DNA from: Hoeflea_A sp965216535
GTDB taxonomy: Bacteria > Pseudomonadota > Alphaproteobacteria > Rhizobiales > Rhizobiaceae
NCBI GenBank assembly: GCA_965216535.1
Contig: OZ244175.1
Location: 992,001 to 1,056,000, forward strand
DNA length: 64,000 nt
Direction of reading: 5' to 3'
The position numbers were made by a program, and so were the translations under genes. Shown here one piece after another: positions 26,625 to 34,770 of this stretch. Position 1 is the first letter of the stretch. Each line of letters starts with the position of its first letter. The notes below the pieces were generated by a model. That model was not told where the DNA came from. It was given only the letters and a program-made list of their open reading frames with translations, and did not search any database.

Positions 26625-28184
26625 TCAGTTGGTCTGCGGCTCGACCGGCTTCTCCAGCAGCTTGCCCCAGTTGGTGCGGTTTTCCATCTGGTCGCGGGTC
26701 TTGTCGCTGATGAAGCCCTTGACGTTGGGCGGGATCCATCCGCCGGCAAGGCCCTTGTAGACGGCGATCAGATTGGTCAGCACATCGGCACGGGCGGCAA
26801 GCAGCCGCGACTGCGACAGGAGCAACTGCCGCTGCGAGTCGAGCACCCGGTCGTAACTTGCGGTGCCGTCACGATACTGGTCGAGCACAACCCCCTCGGC
26901 ACGGCGGGCGGCGGCGACCGAGCGGCGAAGATAGACCACCTGCTGCTTGGCCTTGAGGAAAGACACCAGAGCCGTCTCTACTTCCGAATAGGCGTTGAGC
27001 ACGGTGTTCTTGTAGTTGAGCAGCAGTTCCTGGAACTCGGCGTCCTGCACCCGCACATTGTTGCGCAGCCGACCGTAGTTGAGAAAGTTCCAGGTGAAGC
27101 CCGGATTGATGAAGCCATCGAAGCTGCCGCTGCTGAACAGGTTGCCGATATCGCTCGATTTGACCGCAACGGCGCCGGTGATGGTGAAGGCCGGATAGAG
27201 GTCGGCCTGGGCGACGCCGATTTGCGCCGACTGGGCGGCCGCCTGGTATTCCGCCGCCCGGATGTCGGGACGCCGACGCAGCAGGTCGGCCGGCACACCG
27301 ACGGCGACTTCGGCGGGCACACGCGGCAGGCGCTGATGCTTTTTCACCCGGGGTTCGACATCGCCCGGCGTCTCACCGATCAGCACGCTCATCGCATTCA
27401 TCGCCTGGGCGAGGGCCGCCTGGTATTGCGGAATGGTGGCGAGCGTCGCGTTGTAGGATGCGGTCGCCTCGTCGACGTCGAGTTGGGTGGTGGTGCCGCC
27501 CTGGAGCTTGATCTTGGCGATGCCAAGGCTCTCCTTTTGCAGTGCTGCGTTGGCGCGAGCGATGGCAATCAGGCCCTGCAATTCGCGGATGGTCACATAG
27601 GTCGCGGCGATGTCGCCGGTCAGCGTCACCAGGACATCGTCATAGGAGGCGATCTGATAAAGCAGGTTGGCCTCGGCCGACTGCACATTGCGACGCAGCT
27701 TGCCCCAGATGTCGATTTCCCAGCCGGCGTCGAAACCGGCGCTGTAGGTGTTGAATTTGTTGTCGATCGGAATGAACTGGCGGATCTCCTGGACCAGTGA
27801 GTTGTTGGAACTGAACTCGAAACCGCGGTAGCTGAGATTGCCCTGCTGTTGCTGCGGGAACAACTCGCCGCGGGCAATTCCAAGCTGGGCGCGCGCCTGA
27901 TAGATGCGCACACCGGCCGCTTCCAGTTCGAGATTGTCCCGGTAGGCTTCGTTGATGAACGCCGTCAGCACCGGGTCCTTGAACAACGTCCACCAGTCAT
28001 TGACCGCTTCGCTACGGGTGGTGAAGCCGGTCTTCTTGTCGATCGGCAGACCGGCGCCTCTGCTCCAGCTGCCCAGATAGGGGGCTTCCGGCCGTTCGAA
28101 ATCGGGACCGACCATGGTGCATCCGGTCAGTGCGAGGCCAAGGACAAGGGCGCTTGCCCGGCGCATGCTGCGTGCCGTACTCAT
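26625..28184 (-). CDS. NodT-family outer-membrane efflux lipoprotein
   Basis: 519 residues. The signal with lipobox (LVLGLALTGCTMVGP) and the early PDFERPEAPYLGSW mark a NodT/OprM-type channel. Two OEP repeats follow, with long coiled helices such as ELEAAGVRIYQARAQLGIARGEL and ASYNATLATIPQYQAALAQAMNAMSVLIGE. Start ATG 28184 overlaps the upstream HlyD stop (TGATG); a GTG lies one codon earlier. It should form the outer-membrane exit for the HlyD-like protein encoded just before it. Confidence 0.92.
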   Translation of the reverse strand: MSTARSMRRASALVLGLALTGCTMVGPDFERPEAPYLGSWSRGAGLPIDKKTGFTTRSEAVNDWWTLFKDPVLTAFINEAYRDNLELEAAGVRIYQARAQLGIARGELFPQQQQGNLSYRGFEFSSNNSLVQEIRQFIPIDNKFNTYSAGFDAGWEIDIWGKLRRNVQSAEANLLYQIASYDDVLVTLTGDIAATYVTIRELQGLIAIARANAALQKESLGIAKIKLQGGTTTQLDVDEATASYNATLATIPQYQAALAQAMNAMSVLIGETPGDVEPRVKKHQRLPRVPAEVAVGVPADLLRRRPDIRAAEYQAAAQSAQIGVAQADLYPAFTITGAVAVKSSDIGNLFSSGSFDGFINPGFTWNFLNYGRLRNNVRVQDAEFQELLLNYKNTVLNAYSEVETALVSFLKAKQQVVYLRRSVAAARRAEGVVLDQYRDGTASYDRVLDSQRQLLLSQSRLLAARADVLTNLIAVYKGLAGGWIPPNVKGFISDKTRDQMENRTNWGKLLEKPVEPQTN

Positions 28185-29332
28185 CACAGGAAATCCAGTG
28201 GGAAGAGGAAGTTGGCCCAGCTATAGAGCCGCATGTTTATGCGCCTGAGCGGTTCGAAACCCTTGCCGCCGCCGGTGTAGATGGCCGCCGCACCATGGGC
28301 GCCGGCCGGCATGCGCTTGAGGTTCGGATCATCGATGCTGATCTGCACCGCAATGCGGCCTTGCGGCGTCATGGTGCGGAAGGACGGCAGCGTTCCGCTC
28401 GGTTTCATCTGGCCGAGGCCGGTGCCCCACCACACCGTGTCGACCTTGCCCTTGAAGATCTGGCCCGGGAAAATGTCGAGCGCCACCTCGACTTCCTGGC
28501 CAGGCTCAACGAATTTCAGGTGTTCCTGATAATAGGTCGCCAGGAAATAGGGGTCCTTGTCGGCGACAAAGACTGCGAGGGCGCCGATGCGCCTGTCGCC
28601 CACCACCAGGCCAGGTCGCGCCTGCTGGTTGATGATCATGCCGTCATCGGGCGCCCGCAGCGTTGTCTGTTCGAGATAGTAATTGGCCTGGGCCAGCGTC
28701 GCTTGAGCCTGGGCAACCTGGGCGTTGACGCCCTCGAGCTTGGCATCACGGGCCAGTTCAGCCTTGCGCACATTGTCGTTGGCTTCGGCGACCTGAGCGT
28801 TGGCGGCCGCCAGCTGCTCGTTCCACTTGTCGAGCGCTTCCTGGCGGGCACCGCCCTTGGGCACCAGATCGGAATAGCGGGTCACCTGCTCCTGGGCAAA
28901 GACCTGGCCTGCCTCGGCCTGCGCGCGGGCGTCCTTGGCCTGTTGTACGTCGACTTCCAGGATCTTGGCGTTCTGTTGCGCCAGAACCAGATTGGCTTCC
29001 TGCTCCTTGACCCGGTCGAGATACATCGACTTGTCGAACTGGTAGAGCACGTCGCCTTTGGCAACCGGCTGGTTGGCGACCACAAGCACCTCTTCGAGCA
29101 GGGTCGGCTCCGGCAGTCGCGGAATGAGCTGAATGGTTGGCCTGATGACATGGCCGTCCATGGAATAGGGCTGGAAGAAGCGCAGGGCGACAATGAAGAT
29201 CAGGAACATGTGGAGGCCGACCCAGAACCCGACGACGCCCCAGACGATTGTGAACTTCATCAGCTTGAAGCGGAAGAAGACCAGCCAGACGAAAACCACA
29301 TAGATGATAACAAGACCGAGGGCGATGAGCAT
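28184..29332 (-). CDS. HlyD-family membrane fusion protein (YiaV/YibH-like)
   Basis: 382 residues. Two N-terminal membrane segments (LGLVIIYVVFVWLVFF and GFWVGLHMFLIFIVALRFF) precede a biotinyl-lipoyl hairpin (VANQPVAKGDVLYQFDKSMYL). A long coiled coil runs from about residue 120 to 225 (AQAEAGQVFAQEQ..., AAANAQVAEANDNV). The adjacent DUF3302 gene copies the E. coli yiaV-yiaW pairing, so this is the periplasmic adaptor of an uncharacterised efflux or envelope system. No inner-membrane RND/MFS pump lies next to it. Confidence 0.9.
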   Translation of the reverse strand: MLIALGLVIIYVVFVWLVFFRFKLMKFTIVWGVVGFWVGLHMFLIFIVALRFFQPYSMDGHVIRPTIQLIPRLPEPTLLEEVLVVANQPVAKGDVLYQFDKSMYLDRVKEQEANLVLAQQNAKILEVDVQQAKDARAQAEAGQVFAQEQVTRYSDLVPKGGARQEALDKWNEQLAAANAQVAEANDNVRKAELARDAKLEGVNAQVAQAQATLAQANYYLEQTTLRAPDDGMIINQQARPGLVVGDRRIGALAVFVADKDPYFLATYYQEHLKFVEPGQEVEVALDIFPGQIFKGKVDTVWWGTGLGQMKPSGTLPSFRTMTPQGRIAVQISIDDPNLKRMPAGAHGAAAIYTGGGKGFEPLRRINMRLYSWANFLFPLDFL

Positions 29333-29344
29333 GATCGTCTCCCG

Positions 29345-29722
29345 TCAGGCCGATGGGCCGGGCGTGCCGGATGGTGGGGCCGGCGGCGCTTCGGGCGGTG
29401 TTTCGACAGTGTCCGCCTGGGCAAACTCGATTTCCTTGCCGACATCGACGCCGTCGCCATCCTTGGGCAAGGTGCGCACATCGATGGTCAGGCCATCATG
29501 GATCGACCAGATGATGGCGTGGATCCAGGGAAACACGGTGAAGAGGCCGATCCAGCCGACGATCTTGACGGCTTCGGCGCGGGGGTGATGCCGACGCTCG
29601 GCAATCTTCCCAGGGAGGCCGCCAATCTGGATGACGGCGTAGAAAAACGCCACGATGGCGACCAGCAAGAATGCGAACGTCCAGTAGTCCCACTTGTCCA
29701 GCGAAAAGTCGAGCAGATGCAT
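29345..29722 (-). CDS. Inner-membrane protein, DUF3302 (YiaW-like)
   Basis: 125 residues with two membrane segments: WDYWTFAFLLVAIVAFFYAVIQIGG and VGWIGLFTVFPWIHAIIWSIHDGL, then the loop LTIDVRTLPKDG and a Pro-rich tail. The family is DUF3302. Start ATG 29722 has AGAAG just upstream; the in-frame extension to 29809 lacks support. It is the first gene of the DUF3302-HlyD-NodT minus-strand set, 12 bases before HlyD. It probably partners the adaptor in the membrane. Confidence 0.88.
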   Translation of the reverse strand: MHLLDFSLDKWDYWTFAFLLVAIVAFFYAVIQIGGLPGKIAERRHHPRAEAVKIVGWIGLFTVFPWIHAIIWSIHDGLTIDVRTLPKDGDGVDVGKEIEFAQADTVETPPEAPPAPPSGTPGPSA

Positions 29723-29812
29723 GGCTTCTCTTCCCTTCCGACGAGCGCGCCCGGATGCTCTGCTCGCCTGGCGAACAACCGCAGTGACCGGGATCTGAAG
29801 TGCTCTCAATCT

Positions 29813-30691
29813 TCAGTTTAGAGGCAAATTGCTTATTTTCTGGTGAAGAAAATCCATCATAAGGCGAATGCGATGACTTGTTTTCAACTCCTGGTGGGAG
29901 GCGAGCCAGATCGGCAATGCGGGGATCTCGATATCGAAAAACAGCCGCCTCACATCCGGGTCCTGTGCCGCCAGGATGTGTGCGGCAAACCCTATCCCGG
30001 CACCGGCACGGATCAGTTCCCAATAGACAATCTGGTGGTCGGTACGCACTGCAAACTGGTTTCGTGAGGCGGGGATCCCGAGGCTTGCCATGCCGTCGAG
30101 GATCAGGGTCGAGCGATCCATGCCGATCAACCGGTGCCGAAACAGGGAATCGACATCGGTCGGTTCGCCGTGACGATCCAGGTAACGCAGGTGCGCATAG
30201 ACGCCCATGCCCATCTCGCCAGCCTTGCGGGCGATCAGGTCGTTCTGGGTCGGGCGCAGCATGCGCACCGCGATGTCCGCATCGCGGCTCAACAGATTTT
30301 CGACGGAATTGGTGGGGACCAGCTCAACCTCGATTCCGGGCTCCGCATCACAGAACTCGGCGATGATGGGCGGCAGAACATAGTTGGACACCACTTCACT
30401 GGCGGTGATCCTTACCGGGCCACTGACGGTTTGGGATCGGCCGGCGGCCTTCAGGGCAAAGCGGTCGGCTTCTGCCCGCATCGCTTTTGCTTCGTCAACC
30501 AGCGACAGGCCGGCTTCCGTCAATTGCATGCCGTGACGGCCGCGCGAAAACAGGACAAGTCCCGTTTCCGCTTCCAGTGTGTCGATATGGCGTCCCAGCG
30601 TCGGCTGGCTCAATCCCAACCGATCGGCGGCCGCTGCCAGGGTGCCGCTCTCAGCGACGGCAAGGAAAGTGCGAATAAGGTCCCAATCCAT
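29813..30691 (-). CDS. LysR-family transcriptional regulator
   Basis: 292 residues. The HTH is DLIRTFLAVAESGTLAAAADRLGLSQPTLGRHIDTLEAETG, followed by a LysR effector domain (GPVRITASEVVSNYVLPPIIAEFCD; DIAVRMLRPTQNDLIARK). It is divergent from the SDR gene at 30793; the 101 bases between are AT-rich and should hold both promoters. LysR proteins commonly control the divergent neighbour, so the SDR gene is the likely target. It could also act on the efflux-like genes downstream on its own strand. Confidence 0.9.
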   Translation of the reverse strand: MDWDLIRTFLAVAESGTLAAAADRLGLSQPTLGRHIDTLEAETGLVLFSRGRHGMQLTEAGLSLVDEAKAMRAEADRFALKAAGRSQTVSGPVRITASEVVSNYVLPPIIAEFCDAEPGIEVELVPTNSVENLLSRDADIAVRMLRPTQNDLIARKAGEMGMGVYAHLRYLDRHGEPTDVDSLFRHRLIGMDRSTLILDGMASLGIPASRNQFAVRTDHQIVYWELIRAGAGIGFAAHILAAQDPDVRRLFFDIEIPALPIWLASHQELKTSHRIRLMMDFLHQKISNLPLN

Positions 30692-30792
30692 ATCAATTCA
30701 ATTTTGTATGATAATCATCCGATTCTGTCGATTTAAATTCCAAATTTGAAGCGATATCTCTCGTCGAGATCCACAATCGACAGGAGCAGATC

Positions 30793-31767
30793 ATGACTCG
30801 CATCGCGATCCTCGGCGCCAATGGGCGCGTCTCACATGCCGCCTCCCGCGCGTTTCACGCTGCCGGGTACGAGGTCATTGCCGTAACTCGAAACGGTCGG
30901 GCAGAAGCTCTCCCGGCCGACGTCAAGCAGAGAGCGGCGGATGCCATGGATCGGCAAAGCCTCATTCGGGCGACCGAAGGCGCCGAGATCATCTTCAACG
31001 GGCTCAATCCGCTTTACCCGCAGTGGCGCAAACTGGTCATGCCGATGGGCGAGAATGCGATTGCCGCGGCGCGGGCGCATGGTGCGCTGCATCTGTTTCC
31101 GGGCAATGTCTATAATTACGGACGCTCGATCCCGGCCGTCGTCAATGACGACACGCCATTTGAGGCGACAACAGTCAAAGGCGGCATCCGCATTCAACTG
31201 GAGGATTATTTCGCTGACCAGGCCCGTCGTCACGGGGTCCGGACGGTGGTGTTGCGGGCCGGCGATTTCTATGGCGGCACGCGGCCTGGCTCCTGGTTCG
31301 ATCTGGCGATCGCGGAGAAGATCGGCAAGGGCCGTTTCACCTATCCGGCCAGTCTGGATATCGTGCACAGTTGGGCCTTCCTGCCCGATCTTGCTGCTGC
31401 CTTTGTCGCGATTGCCGAGCGAAGGTCTGAACTGTCGGTGTTTGAAAGCTTCCTCTTTGAAGGTCACGCGCTGACCGGCGCGGAAATGCAGCGGTATTGC
31501 GAAGCCGCCGTCGGACGAAACCTGAAAACGGCCGGTATTCCGTGGCCTCTGCTCAGGCTCACGGGCCTGGTTTCGCCGATGATGCGCGAGGTCTGTGAAA
31601 TGGCCTATCTTTGGAAGGCTCCTCACCGGCTGGACGGTGGAAGGCTCCAGGCGCTGATCGGTTCCGTGCCGAGAACCGACCCGACGATTGCGATCGGCCG
31701 GGCCCTGGCCGATATGGGCATCGAGATCCCTGCCTCTGGAGCGGAGGGGATGGCTGCCGCCGCCTGA
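30793..31767 (+). CDS. NAD(P)-dependent epimerase/dehydratase-like SDR
   Basis: 324 residues of the atypical short-chain dehydrogenase group. The cofactor loop is ILGANGRVSHAASRAF at the N-terminus, followed by acid/basic cofactor strand AVTRNGR. NVYNYGRS supplies a Tyr-containing segment near residue 110, and VLRAGDFYGG matches the NmrA/epimerase pattern. The substrate is unknown. The divergent LysR gene 101 bases away is its probable regulator. Confidence 0.85.
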   Translation: MTRIAILGANGRVSHAASRAFHAAGYEVIAVTRNGRAEALPADVKQRAADAMDRQSLIRATEGAEIIFNGLNPLYPQWRKLVMPMGENAIAAARAHGALHLFPGNVYNYGRSIPAVVNDDTPFEATTVKGGIRIQLEDYFADQARRHGVRTVVLRAGDFYGGTRPGSWFDLAIAEKIGKGRFTYPASLDIVHSWAFLPDLAAAFVAIAERRSELSVFESFLFEGHALTGAEMQRYCEAAVGRNLKTAGIPWPLLRLTGLVSPMMREVCEMAYLWKAPHRLDGGRLQALIGSVPRTDPTIAIGRALADMGIEIPASGAEGMAAAA

Positions 31768-31781
31768 GCGTTGGTCCGGTG

Positions 31782-31812
31782 AAAAAAGGCGGCTGGCGCA
31801 AAACGCCAGCCG
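31782..31812 (-). terminator. Rho-independent terminator of the secreted-protein gene
   Basis: On the minus strand, a 9-bp GC-rich stem (right arm 31804-31812, left arm 31790-31798, loop 31799-31803) is followed by a run of six T (complement of A at 31782-31787). It lies 8 bases beyond the stop of the minus-strand gene 31821-32570. It may also slow plus-strand transcripts from the SDR gene, but there is no T run on that side. Confidence 0.75.
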
Positions 31813-31820
31813 GCTGGAGG

Positions 31821-32570
31821 TCAGTTGATCTTGCCGGGAAGGCTGAGATCTCCGGAGGCAACGTCAAAGACGTCGACGACACACAGCAGCGGTGCATGGA
31901 TATTGGCATTCACGCGCAGCGCCGACGTCACACCGTCATAGGCCACGCCGTTCAAGTCGACATCCAGGCTAAGCCCTGCATTCACGGTGATCTCCGGTCC
32001 ATCGAACAGCGGCGTGAAGCCAGGACTGTCCAGAAACAGCGGAAGTCCGGGCCAGGTGGCAGGCAGTTTGGGCGTCTCGCCATCGGCAATGTCGCGGACT
32101 GCCAAGGCGCCGGGTCCGCAAGCTTCCGACGGAGTGAGGACGACCCAGTGGCTGTGCCACTCGACGCCGTCATTACCCGGATCACCATCGCCGTTTTCAT
32201 CGTATAGCGGCGTGTCGTCGAAATCCGGGTGGCTGGTCGCCGCCATCGCGAGAATTCCGGTGCCCGCCTCGAAACCAACAGCAGACGGATCGAGTGACGT
32301 CGGCCAGACATAGGACCAGACCGCGGATCCGCCGACTTCTCCCGTGGCGTCGGGAACAGCCGCACCGGCAGCGCCGTTGGTCGTCATGTGAAAGGTCACG
32401 ACGTTGCCTTTCTTGTGCACATGGGCTGCCAGAATGTCGAAACTTGCAATCTTGGCGGCATCCGGTGGGGATTTCACCGCACCTTCCTGATGCAGGGCAT
32501 GACCGGCGTCGGCAAAGGCGTTTGCGGATAGGGCCACCGTGGCGGCCAGGGCGAAAAACGGGAGTTTCAT
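31821..32570 (-). CDS. Secreted protein of unknown function
   Basis: 249 residues, not recognised. The signal peptide (FFALAATVALSANAFA-DAG) is followed by HALHQEGAVKSPPDAAKIASFDI, a beta-rich domain. A Ca-binding-like loop, YDENGDGDPGNDG, lies about two thirds in, followed by WHSHWVVLTPSEACG. It ends NIHAPLLCVVDVFDVASGDL. Two Cys are far apart. It is divergent from the MarR gene; the shared spacer carries a 13-bp perfect palindromic pair, so MarR probably controls it. A terminator follows it. Confidence 0.7.
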   Translation of the reverse strand: MKLPFFALAATVALSANAFADAGHALHQEGAVKSPPDAAKIASFDILAAHVHKKGNVVTFHMTTNGAAGAAVPDATGEVGGSAVWSYVWPTSLDPSAVGFEAGTGILAMAATSHPDFDDTPLYDENGDGDPGNDGVEWHSHWVVLTPSEACGPGALAVRDIADGETPKLPATWPGLPLFLDSPGFTPLFDGPEITVNAGLSLDVDLNGVAYDGVTSALRVNANIHAPLLCVVDVFDVASGDLSLPGKIN

Positions 32571-32604
32571 AGGTTGGTCTCCTTCGGTTGGGAACGGAGC
32601 GCTT

Positions 32605-32653
32605 ATAGTAGCGAGTCGAAACTATTGCAATAATAATTTCGACTCGCTATTAT
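32605..32653. promoter_or_regulatory. Inverted repeat in the MarR divergent spacer (candidate operator)
   Basis: Left arm TAGCGAGTCGAAA (32609-32621) and right arm TTTCGACTCGCTA (32637-32649) are perfect complements, separated by 15 AT-rich bases. Extending outward to 32605 and 32653 keeps 16 of 17 pairs. It lies 7 bases before the MarR ATG and 35 bases from the start of the divergent secreted-protein gene, a good position to repress both. Confidence 0.7.
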
Positions 32654-32659
32654 TTGACG

Positions 32660-33211
32660 ATGGACAAAGAGACCCGAATCCGCGCGCTGATCAATCGGCT
32701 CGCCCGCATGGACGCTTCGTCGAACCGGACCGGCGACATCAATCCCGTACAGCGTGCAGCGCTCGACTACCTGGCGCGGGCCAACCGGTTTTCGCGCGCC
32801 CCGTCCCATGTCGCCGACTATCTGGGAACCACGCGTGGCACCATGTCGCAAACTCTGAAAGCACTGGTTCAGAAGGGTTGCATCGAGGAAGAGAGATTAG
32901 AGAGCGACCGGCGGTCGATCTGCTACTCCCTGACATCCGAAGGCAGGAAAACCGCTGCCGAAGGACATCGGTTCGAGCAGGCGCTGACATCGTTTGACGA
33001 CGACTTCCTGCATACATTGGGAGATGGTCTCGAAACGCTATTGAGACACATGCTGGCCGCCAATGGCGGCCGCTCTTTCGGCCTGTGCAAGACCTGCCGA
33101 TACCATCAGGTGCAGGGAGACGGCCGGTACTGTTCTTTGCTATCGATGCCGCTGAAGCCCCGGGAAGGCGACCAGATCTGTCACGAACATCGGGAGCCAG
33201 TCGGTGCCTGA
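32660..33211 (+). CDS. MarR-family regulator with a C-terminal cysteine cluster
   Basis: 183 residues. The winged HTH includes NPVQRAALDYLARANRFS, SHVADYLGTTRGTMSQTLKALVQKGCIEEERLESDRRSICYSLT. The last ~50 residues are unusual for MarR: CKTCRYHQ, then YCSLL and ICHEH (four Cys with nearby His), which could bind zinc or an FeS cluster and sense redox or metal. Start ATG 32660. The gene overlaps the MOSC gene by 8 bases and sits beside the palindrome at 32605-32653. Confidence 0.85.
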   Translation: MDKETRIRALINRLARMDASSNRTGDINPVQRAALDYLARANRFSRAPSHVADYLGTTRGTMSQTLKALVQKGCIEEERLESDRRSICYSLTSEGRKTAAEGHRFEQALTSFDDDFLHTLGDGLETLLRHMLAANGGRSFGLCKTCRYHQVQGDGRYCSLLSMPLKPREGDQICHEHREPVGA

Positions 33212-33905
33212 TCCCGAAATCTTGTGTCGTGTGAACGGGATTTTCCTCGGCGCGGTTCGAAACCGCTGGCCGGGAAAGCCGCCCTCTGCCATCGACAAGA
33301 GACGGGTTACGGGTTTGCAAGAAATCTCACCCACCGGCTTTGCCCTGGATTCCCAGGCGGACATGACCGTTCATGGCGGCAGCGACAAGGCCATCCACCA
33401 TTACGCTACCGATCACTATCGATTCTGGCAGGTGGAAGGACAGATGGATTCAGGCACGGAGCCAGCCGCGTTCGGCGAGAACATCGCCACCAACGGGTTG
33501 ACCGAGGGTGCGTTGTGCATCGGCGACATTCTGCGTCTTGGAACCGCGGTGGTGCAGGTTAGTCAGGGGCGACAGCCATGCTGGAAGCTCGGTTTGCACA
33601 CCGGCAATGAGAGAATGCCAGCGCTTTTCACGCGCACTGGACGCACGGGGTGGTATTACCGGATCCTGGAGCCGGGCGCCGCCCGTGAAGGGGATGAAAT
33701 TGCGTTGATCGAACGACGCAATCCCGCATGGACGGTCAAACGCGTGAGCACTGCGCGGTTAACGCGCCGCGTGACACCGCAAGATGCGGAGATCCTGTCC
33801 AGCCTGAATGATCTTGCTGATGGGTGGCGCCGTGCCTTCGCTCGGATGGCCAGTGGAGACACAACGGAAGACGTAAGAAAACGGCTTTACGGCGCCCAAC
33901 AATAG
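33204..33905 (+). CDS. MOSC-domain protein (YiiM-like)
   Basis: 233 residues, GTG 33204 with GGGAG upstream; overlaps the MarR stop. MOSC pattern: FALDSQADMTVHGGSDKAIHHY, FGENIATNGLTEGALCIGDILRLG, and the conserved Cys in VSQGRQPCWKLGLH. A C-terminal three-helix region (VSTARLTRRVTPQDAEIL) resembles the 3-alpha domain of YiiM. MOSC proteins handle molybdenum cofactor or molybdo-dependent detoxification, as in YiiM/YcbX reductases for N-hydroxylated compounds. Regulation by the overlapping MarR is likely. Confidence 0.88.
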   Translation: MPDPEILCRVNGIFLGAVRNRWPGKPPSAIDKRRVTGLQEISPTGFALDSQADMTVHGGSDKAIHHYATDHYRFWQVEGQMDSGTEPAAFGENIATNGLTEGALCIGDILRLGTAVVQVSQGRQPCWKLGLHTGNERMPALFTRTGRTGWYYRILEPGAAREGDEIALIERRNPAWTVKRVSTARLTRRVTPQDAEILSSLNDLADGWRRAFARMASGDTTEDVRKRLYGAQQ

Positions 33906-34050
33906 CGGAGCCGCAGGCAAGGACAATCAGGGATCACATCAATTCTGTGCTTGTGAGCCAGATTGGCGGATTGCCCTGGTTCATCAGACTGAGCGCCCGC
34001 TGGGTTGCCTTTCGCCTGCCTCCTGTTGCATTACGGTAAGTGGAGAGGCG

Positions 34051-34077
34051 CAGTTTTTGACAAAACGACAAAAACTG
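34051..34077. promoter_or_regulatory. Inverted repeat upstream of the TetR gene (candidate operator)
   Basis: CAGTTTTTG (34051-34059) and CAAAAACTG (34069-34077) are perfect 9-bp complements with a 9-base spacer, ending 13 bases before the TetR ATG. A TTGACA (34057-34062) lies inside it. The position suits TetR autorepression. No convincing -10 was seen. Confidence 0.55.
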
Positions 34078-34090
34078 TCAGGATGATAAG

Positions 34091-34678
34091 ATGATACCCG
34101 AGTCCGATGACCCGCGGCGGGACGCGATATTGAACGCCGCCTTCGAATGTTTCGTGACCTACGGTTTCCGGCGTACCTCCATGGAGGATATTGCCGCTGC
34201 CGCGGGGCTCTCACGACCAACGCTCTATCAGCGCTACAAGAACAAGAAAGATATATTCCGGGCGTATGTGGAGGCGATGATCGATATCGTGGTGTCGGAG
34301 GTGCGGCAGGCCTTCGACGGAAATGCCTCGATCGAGGAGAAGCTGATGGCTGCGGTCAACTGCGGCTTTCTCGATCCGCACCGCAAGCTGGCGGAGACCC
34401 CGCACGGCACAGAATTGATCGGGGTCAACAAGGAAATCGCAGGCGACCTGTTCGACCGTTGGCTGGTGGAAATGGAGCGAGCCATTGCCGACGGGCTGAA
34501 GCTTTCGGCGGAGCGCCAGGAGATCGATCTGGAGCGTGGCGGTCTGGACTGCAAACACGTGGCTCGGGTCATCGTCAACGGCATCGAAGGTGCGAAGTCG
34601 CGCATGACGTCCGTCGATCAGGCGCAAAGGGACATCTCCGATATGATTCGGCTGATTGCCGCTTCGGAACATGCCTGA
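34091..34678 (+). CDS. TetR-family transcriptional regulator
   Basis: 195 residues. The N-terminal TetR HTH is RRDAILNAAFECFVTYGFRRTSMEDIAAAAGLSRPTLYQRYKNKKDIFRAY. The ligand domain is not assignable. AGGATGATAAG upstream gives the ribosome-binding site for ATG 34091. The inverted repeat at 34051-34077 is a likely self-operator. It has no divergent partner; the next gene downstream is ispG, whose own ribosome-binding site is strong, so the target is unknown. Confidence 0.88.
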   Translation: MIPESDDPRRDAILNAAFECFVTYGFRRTSMEDIAAAAGLSRPTLYQRYKNKKDIFRAYVEAMIDIVVSEVRQAFDGNASIEEKLMAAVNCGFLDPHRKLAETPHGTELIGVNKEIAGDLFDRWLVEMERAIADGLKLSAERQEIDLERGGLDCKHVARVIVNGIEGAKSRMTSVDQAQRDISDMIRLIAASEHA

Positions 34679-34770
34679 GCGGTTTGCGCTTCATCGTGTT
34701 GACATGAAGGACTGATTGTACCAACTCAAGGCAATCTGCCACGGCGGTGCGTGGCGATCCGGAGGTGGTA

